From assembly GCA_900465915.1 (NCBI GenBank), contig UBKJ01000033.1, forward strand, positions 57,325 through 121,324: DNA of 64,000 nt, read 5' to 3'. This document shows positions 25,445 to 34,061 of the stretch, one piece after another (position 1 is the first letter of the stretch; every line of letters starts with the position of its first letter). The stretch is from Hyphomicrobiales bacterium. GTDB lineage: Bacteria; Pseudomonadota; Alphaproteobacteria; Rhizobiales; Rhizobiaceae. The position numbers were made by a program, and so were the translations under genes. The notes beneath the pieces are model-generated. The model saw only the letters and a list, made by a program, of their open reading frames with translations, was not told where the DNA came from and ran no database searches.

Positions 25445-25457
25445 GGAAACGCATTCC
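25445..25457. repeat. 13-base repeat, copy 2 (before ribF)
   Basis: An exact copy of GGAAACGCATTCC lies between the HAD stop (25440-25442) and the ribF ATG (25464), where a ribosome-binding site would be expected. See the copy at 24547-24559. Confidence 0.6.
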
Positions 25458-25463
25458 GCCGCC

Positions 25464-26468
25464 ATGACACATCCGAGCTTCCAGCATCTTCAGGGCCAGC
25501 GTTTCACCGGGCTGGACGCCTTGCCCGAGGCGTTGCGCCATTGCGTGGTGGCGATCGGCAATTTCGACGGCGTGCATCGCGGCCACCAGGCGGTGCTGGA
25601 GCGCGCGCTGGAGCTGGCGCGGGCGGAAGGCCGGCCGGCGGTGGCGCTGACTTTCGAGCCGCATCCGCGCTCCTTCTTCCGCCCCGACCAGCCCGTCGAC
25701 CGCCTGACCGACCCGGTGGAGAAAGCCGAGATCCTGCGCCTGATGGGGTTCGACGCGGTGGTGGAACAGCCCTTCACCGCGGCGTTCTCCGCCCGCTCGG
25801 CCGAGGATTTCGTCGAGCATATCCTGGTCGACAAGCTCCGCGCCAGCCGGGTCGTGACCGGCTACGATTTCCATTTCGGCGCCGGCCGGCGCGGCACGCC
25901 GGACTTCCTGCGCAAGGCCGGCGAGAGCGCCGGCTTCGCCGTCACGCTGGTCGAGGCCTTCTCGGACGAGGGCGGCGCGCTGGTGTCCTCGACGCGCATC
26001 CGCGCACTGCTTTGCGAGGGCGAGGTGGCCGAGGCGGCGGGGCTTCTGGGCTACCGATATCGCGTGCGCGGGGAGGTGATTCACGGCAAGAAATTGGGCA
26101 GAACGCTCGGATTCCCCACCGCGAACATGAAATTGGACGCCGAAAAGGGGCTAAAGCATGGCATCTATGCGGTGAAATTCCGGCGACAAAGCGGCGAACT
26201 GCATGATGGCGTCGCCAGCTTCGGCCGCCGGCCCACCGTGGATGACGACGGCCTGCCGCTTCTGGAGACCTTCGTCTTCGATTTTTCCGGCCTGCTCTAC
26301 GGCGAGATCGCCGCCGTCTCCTTCTTCGGTTTCCTGCGCGGCGAGGTGAAGTTCGACGGGCTCGATCCGCTGATCGCGCAGATGAAGCGCGACGAGGCGG
26401 AGGCGCGGGCGCTGCTGGCCGGGGCGCGGCCGCTGTCGGAGCTGGACCGGCTCCTGTCCTTCGCATGA
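25464..26468 (+). CDS. ribF: Bifunctional riboflavin kinase/FAD synthetase
   Basis: A 334-residue enzyme that phosphorylates riboflavin to FMN and adenylates it to FAD. The nucleotidyltransferase half shows VAIGNFDGVHRGHQ (about residues 29-42) and VSSTRIRALL. The C-terminal flavokinase half shows GEVIHGKKLGRTLGFPTANM. The start is the ATG at 25464 rather than the TTG at 25443, which lies inside the 13-base repeat. No Shine-Dalgarno is evident, so translational coupling to the HAD gene is likely. Confidence 0.96.
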   Translation: MTHPSFQHLQGQRFTGLDALPEALRHCVVAIGNFDGVHRGHQAVLERALELARAEGRPAVALTFEPHPRSFFRPDQPVDRLTDPVEKAEILRLMGFDAVVEQPFTAAFSARSAEDFVEHILVDKLRASRVVTGYDFHFGAGRRGTPDFLRKAGESAGFAVTLVEAFSDEGGALVSSTRIRALLCEGEVAEAAGLLGYRYRVRGEVIHGKKLGRTLGFPTANMKLDAEKGLKHGIYAVKFRRQSGELHDGVASFGRRPTVDDDGLPLLETFVFDFSGLLYGEIAAVSFFGFLRGEVKFDGLDPLIAQMKRDEAEARALLAGARPLSELDRLLSFA

Positions 26469-26577
26469 GGGAGCGAAGTTTCTTGGCCCCGCCTCTTTAT
26501 TCCTGCCGAACGGATTGCTAAAAGCGGGCCATGACGATGGATTTTCGGATTTTCACGGCGGCGATACGAATTATCGG

Positions 26578-26612
26578 CCCGGCCTTCCCCTGAATGGACG
26601 GGAAGGTCCGGG
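26578..26612 (+). other. Strong hairpin in the ribF-ileS intergenic region
   Basis: CCCGGCCTTCCC (26578-26589) pairs with GGGAAGG-T-CCGGG (26600-26612), 12 pairs with one bulged T around a ten-base loop. No immediate U tract follows (GAAAGACGTTTT), so it may be a weak ribF terminator or part of the ileS leader. The rest of the 218-base gap shows nothing definite. Confidence 0.55.
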
Positions 26613-26686
26613 AAAGACGTTTTGCGCAAGAATTCAATGATTTCGCCCGCTAAGTTCGCATGCGGGTTTGACAGGCAAGCATCATC

Positions 26687-29599
26687 ATGACCGATACGAC
26701 CGCCAAGATCGATTATTCCAAAACCCTCTATCTGCCGCAGACCGAATTTCCGATGCGCGCCGGCTTGCCGCAGCGCGAGCCGCTTTTCGTGCAGCGCTGG
26801 GAGGAGATGGACCTCTACAAGAAGCTGCGCGCCGAGGCCAAGGGCCGCCCCGTCTATGTGCTGCATGACGGCCCGCCCTACGCCAACGGCAACATCCATA
26901 TCGGCCACGCGCTGAACAAGATCCTCAAGGACGTCATCACGCGCTCGTTCCAGATGCGCGGCTACGATTCCAACTATGTCCCGGGCTGGGATTGCCACGG
27001 CCTGCCGATCGAATGGAAGATCGAGGAGAAATACCGCGCCGCCGGCAAGAACAAGGACGAGGTGCCGATCAACGAATTCCGCAAGGAATGCCGTGAATTC
27101 GCCGCCGGCTGGATCAAGGCCCAGTCGGAGGAGTTCAAGCGGCTGGCCGTCTGTGGCGATTTCGAGAACCCCTATACGACCATGAATTTCCACGCGGAAG
27201 CGCGGATCGCCGGCGAGCTGCTGAAATTCGCCGCCTCCGGCCAGCTCTATCGCGGCTCCAAGCCGGTCATGTGGTCGGTGGTCGAGCGCACCGCGCTGGC
27301 CGAGGCCGAGGTCGAATATCACGACGTCGAAAGCGACATGATCTGGGTGAAGTTCCCGGTCGCGGGCGGCGATTTCGACGGCGCCTTCGTCGTCATCTGG
27401 ACCACCACGCCCTGGACCATCCCCGGCAACCGCGCCGTGTCCTATTCCTCGCGCATCGAATACGGGCTCTACGAGGTTACGGCGGCCGCCAACGATTTCG
27501 GCCCGCAGCCGGGCGAAAAGCTGGTCTTCGCCGACAAGCTCGCGGCCGAGGGCTTCGGCAAGGCCAAGCTCGAATTCAAACGCCTGCGCGCCGTTTCGGC
27601 CGAGGAAATGGACAAGCTTACGCTCGCCCATCCGCTGAAGGGTTTTGGCGGCGGCTATGACTTCGCCGTGCCGATGCTCGACGGCGACCACGTCACCGAC
27701 GACGCCGGCACGGGCTTCGTCCACACCGCGCCCAGCCACGGTCGCGAGGACTTCGACATCTGGATGGCCAATGCGCGCGAGCTCGAAGCGCGCGGCGTCT
27801 CGGCGGCGATCCCCTTCACGGTCGACGACGCCGGCTTCTACACCAAGGACGCGCCGGGCTTCGGCCCCGACCGCGAGGGCGGCGCGGCCCGCGTCATCGA
27901 CGACAACGGCAAGAAGGGCGACGCCAACAAGGCGGTCATGGAGGCGCTGATCGCCGCCGACCGGCTGTTCGCGCGCGGCCGGCTCAAGCATTCCTATCCG
28001 CATTCCTGGCGCTCCAAGAAGCCGGTCATCTTCCGCAACACGCCGCAATGGTTCGTCTATATGGACAAGAAGCTCGGCGACGGCACGACGCTGCGCTCGC
28101 GCGCGCTGAAGGCCATCGACGAAACGCGCTTCGTACCCGCCGCCGGCCAGACGCGCCTGCGCGCCATGATCGAGGGCCGCCCCGACTGGGTGCTGTCGCG
28201 CCAGCGCGCCTGGGGCGTGCCGATCTGCGTCTTCGCCGACGCCGACGGAAACGTGCTGCAGGACGACGCGGTCAACAAGCGCATCCTCGACGCTTTCGAG
28301 GCCGAGGGCGCGGACGCCTGGTTCTCGGACGGCGCGCGCGAGCGCTTCCTCGGCGACCGCGCCGGCGAGCCTTGGGTCCAGGTGCGCGACATCCTCGACG
28401 TGTGGTTCGATTCCGGCTCCACCCACAGCTTCACGCTCGAAGACCGCCCGGACATGAAATGGCCGGCCGACGTCTATCTCGAAGGCTCGGACCAGCATCG
28501 CGGCTGGTTCCATTCCTCGCTGCTCGAAAGTTGCGGCACGCGCGGCCGCGCGCCCTACGACACCGTGGTCACGCACGGCTTCACCATGGACGAGCAGGGC
28601 AAGAAGATGTCCAAGTCGCTCGGCAACACGGTGACGCCGCAGGACGTGATCAAGGAATCGGGCGCCGACATCCTGCGCCTGTGGGTGATGACCACCGACT
28701 ATTGGGAAGACCAGCGGCTGGGCAAGAGCATCATCCAGACCAATATCGACGCCTATCGCAAGCTCCGCAACACCATCCGCTGGATGCTGGGCACGCTGGC
28801 CCATGACGAGGGCGAAATCGTGCCGCACGCCGACCTGCCGGAGCTGGAGCGGCTGATGCTGCACCGGTTGGCGGAGCTGGACGAGGTGGTGCGCTCGGGC
28901 TACGACGCCTTCGACTTCAAGCGCATCGCCCGCACGCTGGTCGACTTCATGAACGTCGAATTGTCGGCCTTCTATTTCGACGTGCGCAAGGACGCGCTCT
29001 ACTGCGACGCACCGTCGAGCCTGCGCCGCAAGGCCGCGCTCCACGCGGTGCGCGCCATTTTCGACCGCCTCACCACCTGGCTCGCGCCGATGCTGCCCTT
29101 CACCATGGAGGAAGCCTGGCTTGATCGCTATCCGCAATCGGCCTCGGTGCATCTGGAGCAGTTCCGCGCCACGCCGGCCGAATGGCGCGACGACGTGCTG
29201 GCGGAGAAATGGCGCAAGGTGCGCGCCGTGCGCCGCGTCGTCACCGGCGCGCTGGAGCTGGAGCGCGCCGACAAGCGCATCGGCTCGTCGCTGGAGGCCC
29301 GCCCGGTGGTGCATATCGCCGACAAGAGCCTCGCCGATTCGCTCGACGGGCTCGATTTCGCTGAAATCTGCATCACCAGCGGCATCGACTTGACCGACGC
29401 GGCGGCGCCCGAAGGCGCCTTCACGCTCGACGAGGTCAAGGGCGTGGCCGTGGTTCCCGCCCGCGCCGAGGGCGAGAAATGCGCGCGCTCCTGGCGCTAC
29501 ACCACCGATGTCGGCTCCGATCCGGAATTTCCGGACGTGTCGGCGCGCGACGCGGCGGCGCTGCGCGAATTGCGGGCGCTGGGCCGTCTCGACGGCTGA
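26687..29599 (+). CDS. ileS: Isoleucyl-tRNA synthetase
   Basis: The 970-residue class I synthetase charges tRNA-Ile and edits valine. The signature HIGH is at residues 71-74 (GNIHIGHALNK) and KMSKS at 640-644 (GKKMSKSLGNT). The editing domain carries VIWTTTPWTIPGNRA and DDAGTGFVHTAPSHGREDF. The C-terminal region lacks the Cys-rich zinc finger of the E. coli enzyme, as in many alphaproteobacteria. It follows ribF by about 218 bases and is probably transcribed separately or by read-through. Confidence 0.97.
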   Translation: MTDTTAKIDYSKTLYLPQTEFPMRAGLPQREPLFVQRWEEMDLYKKLRAEAKGRPVYVLHDGPPYANGNIHIGHALNKILKDVITRSFQMRGYDSNYVPGWDCHGLPIEWKIEEKYRAAGKNKDEVPINEFRKECREFAAGWIKAQSEEFKRLAVCGDFENPYTTMNFHAEARIAGELLKFAASGQLYRGSKPVMWSVVERTALAEAEVEYHDVESDMIWVKFPVAGGDFDGAFVVIWTTTPWTIPGNRAVSYSSRIEYGLYEVTAAANDFGPQPGEKLVFADKLAAEGFGKAKLEFKRLRAVSAEEMDKLTLAHPLKGFGGGYDFAVPMLDGDHVTDDAGTGFVHTAPSHGREDFDIWMANARELEARGVSAAIPFTVDDAGFYTKDAPGFGPDREGGAARVIDDNGKKGDANKAVMEALIAADRLFARGRLKHSYPHSWRSKKPVIFRNTPQWFVYMDKKLGDGTTLRSRALKAIDETRFVPAAGQTRLRAMIEGRPDWVLSRQRAWGVPICVFADADGNVLQDDAVNKRILDAFEAEGADAWFSDGARERFLGDRAGEPWVQVRDILDVWFDSGSTHSFTLEDRPDMKWPADVYLEGSDQHRGWFHSSLLESCGTRGRAPYDTVVTHGFTMDEQGKKMSKSLGNTVTPQDVIKESGADILRLWVMTTDYWEDQRLGKSIIQTNIDAYRKLRNTIRWMLGTLAHDEGEIVPHADLPELERLMLHRLAELDEVVRSGYDAFDFKRIARTLVDFMNVELSAFYFDVRKDALYCDAPSSLRRKAALHAVRAIFDRLTTWLAPMLPFTMEEAWLDRYPQSASVHLEQFRATPAEWRDDVLAEKWRKVRAVRRVVTGALELERADKRIGSSLEARPVVHIADKSLADSLDGLDFAEICITSGIDLTDAAAPEGAFTLDEVKGVAVVPARAEGEKCARSWRYTTDVGSDPEFPDVSARDAAALRELRALGRLDG

Positions 29600-29819
29600 A
29601 ACGCCGCCCCGGCGCTTCCGGCGCCGGGGATTTCCGCGTGTGGGGGATTGCGCCGGCCGCCGTGTTCGTGGTGAAGATGGCGTTAACAATCGCGATTGCC
29701 GCAGGCATGGCTCTCATGTACAAGGCTTTCCGAGTAAATTCGAAATCCGCCTTGGAGTCGCCAGTTTCTTGCGGCAAGGCTGGCCGGGACGGATGGCAGG
29801 CGTAAAAGAAGTGGCGCTC

Positions 29820-30488
29820 ATGAAGATTGACGGACGAGTTCTGGTTTTGATGACGGCGGCGGCGGGTTTCGGCCTGTCCGGCTGCACCTCGCCCACTTAT
29901 GGGACGGGCAAGTCCCAGGGCAGCCAGCTCCTGGACGACGTTTCCAATATCGCCAGCTTCGGCCCGGGCAAGAACCAGCAGCATATCGACTACAAGCCGC
30001 GTCCCGACCTGGTGCGTCCCGGCGCGGGCGACAAGGGCCAGCTGCCGCCGCCGCAGCAGAGCGTGGCCGGCGCCGGCGATCCCAACTGGCCGGAATCGCC
30101 GGAGCAGCGCCGCAAGCGCCTGCGCGACGAGATCACCGCCAAGCGCGACGAGCCGGGCTACGTCTCGCCCGTCGAGCCGGATGGCCCGGTCAACGACTCG
30201 TCCAGGCTCATCCTGCCCACCGGCGCCAGCCGCAGCCAGGCGCTCGCCGCGCGCAACCAGGCCGTCGATCCGGCCCGTGTCGAAGCCTACAAGAAGGCGC
30301 GCGCCGAGCAGAACCAGGGTTCGGCCACCAACCGCAAATATCTCAGCGAGCCGCCGCTCACCTATCGCCAGCCCGCCGCCACCGCCCCCACGGGCGAACT
30401 GGGCGAGGACGAGGCCAAGAAGGAACGCGAGCGCAAGAAGGCCATGGGCGGCTCCAAGGGCTGGAAGGACTATCTGCCCTGGAACTGA
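29820..30488 (+). CDS. Predicted outer-membrane lipoprotein, 222 residues
   Basis: The N-terminus MKIDGRVLVLMTAAAGFGLSGC is a lipoprotein signal with the lipobox LSGC, so the mature protein begins at Cys22. The rest is hydrophilic, proline- and glutamine-rich and low in predicted structure (LPPPQQSVAGAGDPNWP; KKERERKKAMGGSKGWKDYLPWN at the end in part). No catalytic domain is recognised. In the 221-base spacer from ileS I see no convincing gene. It ends just before a strong terminator. It may be an envelope-organising lipoprotein; function unknown. Confidence 0.78.
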   Translation: MKIDGRVLVLMTAAAGFGLSGCTSPTYGTGKSQGSQLLDDVSNIASFGPGKNQQHIDYKPRPDLVRPGAGDKGQLPPPQQSVAGAGDPNWPESPEQRRKRLRDEITAKRDEPGYVSPVEPDGPVNDSSRLILPTGASRSQALAARNQAVDPARVEAYKKARAEQNQGSATNRKYLSEPPLTYRQPAATAPTGELGEDEAKKERERKKAMGGSKGWKDYLPWN

Positions 30489-30515
30489 CCCCCCGGCGGA
30501 TGATCGCAAGACAGG

Positions 30516-30545
30516 AAAGGCGAAACGGGCGACCGTTTCGCCTTT
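30516..30545 (+). terminator. Terminator after the lipoprotein gene
   Basis: AAAGGCGAAACGG and CCGTTTCGCCTTT form a 13-bp perfect stem around a GCGA tetraloop, followed by CGTCTTT. Confidence 0.85.
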
Positions 30546-30662
30546 CGTCTTTGCAGCGCTTCTTTGCGGCGCGGCACCATATTCTCGCCGACAATTGCGG
30601 GATAGTCGTCGGTTGCGGGCGTTTCTCTACGGCCTGCGTCGATTCGACAGGCGAGGGGTTTC

Positions 30663-31211
30663 ATGCGCGACAAGACTTCCCTATGGGACAATCGGGCCGG
30701 ATATGGGCTTGTGAGCCGCGGCCTGCACTGGCTGATGGCGGCGATGTTCCTGTGGCAGTTCGTTTCGGCCATCCTGCACGCGCTGGACAGGGAAAGCGCG
30801 GTGACCCGTTTCTTCTGGTCGGCGCATCACGGCCTGGGCTTCGCGTTGCTGGTGCTGGTCCTCCTGCGCGGGCTGTGGGGGCTCTTGAACCTGCGGCGGC
30901 GTCCGACGGTGTCCGGCCCGCTGGACGCGGCGGCCAAGGTCGGCCATGTCGTCATTTATCTTCTGATGTTCGCCGTGCCGGCGCTGGCGCTGCTGCGCGC
31001 CTATGGCGGCGGGCGCGGCTTCTCCTTCCTCGGCCTGCAGATCTTCGCGCCGACCGGCCTGCGCGACGAGGCGCTGATGGCGCCGGGCAACGCGGCGCAC
31101 GGGTTTCTCGGCTGGGTGCTGCTGGCGGTGATCGCCGGCCATGTGCTGATGGCGCTCTATCACCATTTCGCGCTGCGCGACGACACGCTGCGCCGCATGA
31201 CCGGACATTAA
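30663..31211 (+). CDS. Cytochrome b561-family membrane protein
   Basis: A 182-residue protein with four transmembrane spans and the conserved haem-ligating histidines of the bacterial b561 (CybB) family: SRGLHWLMA in span 1, SAHHGLG in span 2, KVGHVVIYLL in span 3 and GHVLMALYHHF in span 4. It is a di-haem electron carrier of the inner membrane, possibly coupling quinol to superoxide or another acceptor. GGGG lies before the ATG. It is monocistronic and convergent with tadA, one base apart. Confidence 0.9.
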   Translation: MRDKTSLWDNRAGYGLVSRGLHWLMAAMFLWQFVSAILHALDRESAVTRFFWSAHHGLGFALLVLVLLRGLWGLLNLRRRPTVSGPLDAAAKVGHVVIYLLMFAVPALALLRAYGGGRGFSFLGLQIFAPTGLRDEALMAPGNAAHGFLGWVLLAVIAGHVLMALYHHFALRDDTLRRMTGH

Positions 31212-31212
31212 G

Positions 31213-31650
31213 CTAGGAAATATCCCGCCTGTCGCGGAAGAAGTCGCGCAGCATCTGCTGCGCCTCCGTCCCGGCGAAGCCGGCATAAACCTCCGGCGCA
31301 TGATGGCAGGTGGGTTGCGCGTAGAAGCGGCCCCCGTGCTCGACGCCGCCGCCCTTGGGATCGGATGCGCCGTAATAGAGCCGGCGGATACGGGCGAAGG
31401 AGATCGCCGCCGCGCACATGGCGCAGGGCTCCAGCGTCACATAGAGATCGCAATCCACCAGCCGCTCCGACCGCAGCGCCTCGCCGGCGGCGCGGATGGC
31501 GAGGATTTCCGCATGGGCGGTGACGTCGTTGAGCTCGCGCGTGCGGTTGCCGGCCTGGGCGATCACCGCGCCGCCCCGCACCACCACGGCGCCGATGGGC
31601 ACTTCGCCGCGCGCGGCCGCCGCGCGGGCCTCGTCCAGCGCGATCTCCAT
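31213..31650 (-). CDS. tadA: tRNA(adenine-34) deaminase
   Basis: This 145-residue zinc deaminase converts A34 to inosine in tRNA-Arg(ACG). The zinc and catalytic motifs are HAEI (with the Glu proton shuttle) and PCAMCAAAI. The C-terminal GASDPKGGGVEHGGRFY and CHHAPEVYAG are typical of TadA in this order. The start at 31650 gives MEIALDEARAAAARGEVPIGAV; the frame continues to 31710 with a less family-like extension. It is divergent from the pseudouridine synthase gene. Confidence 0.93.
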   Translation of the reverse strand: MEIALDEARAAAARGEVPIGAVVVRGGAVIAQAGNRTRELNDVTAHAEILAIRAAGEALRSERLVDCDLYVTLEPCAMCAAAISFARIRRLYYGASDPKGGGVEHGGRFYAQPTCHHAPEVYAGFAGTEAQQMLRDFFRDRRDIS

Positions 31651-31851
31651 CGGTTTCTTCGCGACGCCCGGTTTTTCACGGAGCCGGGGGAAATTTCTCT
31701 CGCAAGCCATGGAGCGATTTGTTACTGCATATTGACCGAAATCGGAAACGATTTGCGAACGGAATTACAGCGTATCGGAACCGCACGAGCCTTCGCCCCG
31801 CCCGACCGGGGCGGGAAGCGATGCGGCGGCGCTGCTGAAGGGCCAGTCAAA

Positions 31852-33501
31852 ATGGACAATGACGACGACAAGAAGGGCAAGCGCCCGCATGGCCGCATGG
31901 GCGGCGAAAAGAGCGGCGACCGGGGCGGCGAAAAGCGCTTCGAGAAGCGCGCGCCCAAGCGTTTCGACCGCGACGAGCGCGGCGGCGACAAGCCGCGCCG
32001 CGCCGCGCCGCGCGTGATCGAGGGCGAGGAGGACGACGCCGAGCGCATCGCCAAGCGGCTGGCGCGGGCGGGCATCGCCTCGCGCCGCGAAGCCGAGACC
32101 ATGATCGCCGCCGGCCGCATCGCCGTCAACGGCAAGGTGCTGGACAGCCCCGCCGTCAACGTCAAGCGCGCCGACGTCATCACCGTCGACGGCAAGAAGC
32201 TGCGCCAGGCCGAGCGCACCCGCCTGTGGCTCTATCACAAGCCGGCTGGCCTGGTGACCACCAATCGCGATCCCGAAGGCCGCCCGACCGTGTTCGACGC
32301 GCTGCCGCCGGAGCTGCCGCGCGTATTGTCGGTGGGCCGTCTCGACATCAACACCGAGGGCCTGCTGCTTCTCACCAATGACGGCGGCCTGTCGCGCGTG
32401 CTGGAGCTGCCTTCCACCGGCTGGCTGCGCCGTTATCGCGTGCGCGCCCATGGCAAGGTCACGCAGCAGCAGCTCGACGAATTGAAGAACGGCATCGCCG
32501 TCGACGGCGTCTTCTATGGCGGCGTCGAGGCCGAGCTGGAGCGCGAGCAGGGCTCCAATGTCTGGCTGTCGCTGGGCCTGCGCGAGGGCAAGAACCGTGA
32601 GGTGAAGAACATCCTCGGCGCGCTGGGCCTCACCGTGGGCCGGCTGATCCGCATTTCCTTCGGGCCGTTCCAGCTGGGCGACCTCGAAGAGGGCGCCGTG
32701 CGCGAGATCAAGGGCCGCACGCTGCGCGACCAGCTCGGCGAAAAGCTGGTCGAGGATTCCGGCGCCGATTTCGACGCGCCGATCCTCAACGAGTTCTCCA
32801 ACACGGCCGTCAAGGGCTTGACCGCGCGCGATATGGAAGCGACGCCCGAGGAGCAGCCGGCCGAGCGCCGCCGCGAGCCGCGCGAGCGCGAATGGATCTC
32901 CAGCACTCCGGAACGCCGCAAGCGCCGCGACGACAAGGGCGACCAGGCCGAAGCGCCCCGCCGCCGCGCCGGCGGGGCCAATGTGTGGATGGCGCCCGGC
33001 GCGCGTCCGAAGGGCGAGAAGGCCGCCGCCAAGGCGGCGTCGAAGCCCGCCCGCGTCGAGCATCAGCAGCCGCACCGCGCCGCCAAATGGAGCGGCGACA
33101 TGCAGCTGCGTCCGCGCCGCGCTGAAGGCGAGGAGGGCGGCGAGCGCCGCGGTTCCGCCGAGCGTTCGGAGCAGCGTTTCGACCGGCGCCCCGGCGAGGG
33201 CCGCGAGGAACGCCCGCAGCAGCGCCGTCCCGGCAAGCGCGAGCGCGCCGAACTGCGCGAGGGCGGCGAGCGTCCGCAGGGCGGTTTCGAGGGCCGTAAA
33301 TTCGGCAAGCCGGCCGGCGAGCGCCGCGAGGGGTCGTATAAGGGGCCCAAGAGCGGCGCGCCGAAGGGTTTTGGCAAGGGTTCGGACAAGGGCCCGCGCG
33401 GTCCGCGCGGCGACGGCCCCAACAAGGGCATGAATAAGGGCCCGGGCAAGGGTCCGCGCGGCGGCAGGCCGGGAGGCGGCGGTGCGGATCGTCGGCGGTA
33501 A
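31852..33501 (+). CDS. rluB: 23S rRNA pseudouridine synthase (RluB/RsuA family) with long disordered tail
   Basis: The 549-residue protein has an acidic/basic N-terminal extension (about 1-60), an S4 RNA-binding domain (about 63-110, RIAKRLARAGIASRREAETMI) and the RsuA/RluB catalytic domain with the Asp in GRLDINTEGLLLLTNDG. The enzyme core ends near residue 300. About 250 further residues are Arg-, Gly-, Glu- and Lys-rich low-complexity sequence, ending in repeated GPNKGMNKGPGKGPRGG-like units, far longer than the 291-residue E. coli RluB. Such tails usually bind RNA. The gene overlaps rsmD by 20 bases, linking two rRNA-modification genes. Confidence 0.92.
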   Translation: MDNDDDKKGKRPHGRMGGEKSGDRGGEKRFEKRAPKRFDRDERGGDKPRRAAPRVIEGEEDDAERIAKRLARAGIASRREAETMIAAGRIAVNGKVLDSPAVNVKRADVITVDGKKLRQAERTRLWLYHKPAGLVTTNRDPEGRPTVFDALPPELPRVLSVGRLDINTEGLLLLTNDGGLSRVLELPSTGWLRRYRVRAHGKVTQQQLDELKNGIAVDGVFYGGVEAELEREQGSNVWLSLGLREGKNREVKNILGALGLTVGRLIRISFGPFQLGDLEEGAVREIKGRTLRDQLGEKLVEDSGADFDAPILNEFSNTAVKGLTARDMEATPEEQPAERRREPREREWISSTPERRKRRDDKGDQAEAPRRRAGGANVWMAPGARPKGEKAAAKAASKPARVEHQQPHRAAKWSGDMQLRPRRAEGEEGGERRGSAERSEQRFDRRPGEGREERPQQRRPGKRERAELREGGERPQGGFEGRKFGKPAGERREGSYKGPKSGAPKGFGKGSDKGPRGPRGDGPNKGMNKGPGKGPRGGRPGGGGADRRR

Positions 33502-34048
33502 GTTCCGCGGCCGCGCGCTCGTCACCCCTTCGACGCAGGCGATCCGTCCGACGACGGATCGCACCCGTGAAAGCCTTTTCAATATCTTGACGCATAGCTT
33601 TCATGAAAAGCTTGAAGGCGGCCGCGTGCTGGACCTTTTCGCCGGCACCGGCGCGCTGGGGCTGGAGGCGCTGTCGCGCGGCGCGCGCTTCGCCACCTTC
33701 GTCGAGGAATCGGCCGAAGGGCGCGGCCTGCTGCGCCAGAACATCGAGGCGCTCGGGCTCCAGGGCCACACCAAGATCCTGCGCCGCGACGCCCGCCAGA
33801 TGGGAATCGTCGGCACGATGGAGCCGTTCGACCTCGTCTTCGCCGATCCGCCCTATAATCGCGGATTGGGCGAGGAGGCGCTTTCGTCGGCGCTGGAGGG
33901 CGGCTGGCTTAATCCTGACGCAGTTATGGTGCTTGAGGAGGACGCCGGGGCGGCGCTCCGGCTCGACGATCGATTCGTCGTCGAGGACGAGCGGCCCTAT
34001 GGCGGCACGGTGATCCGGCTCATCCGGCTGGCGCATCCGGGACAATGA
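33482..34048 (+). CDS. rsmD: 16S rRNA (guanine-966-N2)-methyltransferase
   Basis: The 188-residue SAM-dependent enzyme methylates G966 of 16S rRNA. It begins with GTG at 33482 inside the end of rluB (MRIVGGKFRGRALVTP). Motif I is DLFAGTGALGLEALSRGA and the catalytic motif is FADPPYNRG. Length matches E. coli RsmD (198). The overlap with rluB implies coupled translation. The M16 protease pair begins 14 bases after it. Confidence 0.94.
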   Translation: MRIVGGKFRGRALVTPSTQAIRPTTDRTRESLFNILTHSFHEKLEGGRVLDLFAGTGALGLEALSRGARFATFVEESAEGRGLLRQNIEALGLQGHTKILRRDARQMGIVGTMEPFDLVFADPPYNRGLGEEALSSALEGGWLNPDAVMVLEEDAGAALRLDDRFVVEDERPYGGTVIRLIRLAHPGQ

Positions 34049-34061
34049 TGGGAGACAACGC

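Noticed and set aside
26297..29689. 1130-codon ORF on the minus strand opposite ileS
   Set aside because: Pure antisense shadow of ileS with His/Arg/Gly-rich composition and no ribosome-binding site.
29677..29805. 42-codon ORF with a hydrophobic start between ileS and the lipoprotein gene
   Set aside because: Weak ribosome-binding site and no pattern after residue 18; more likely promoter/leader DNA of the lipoprotein gene.
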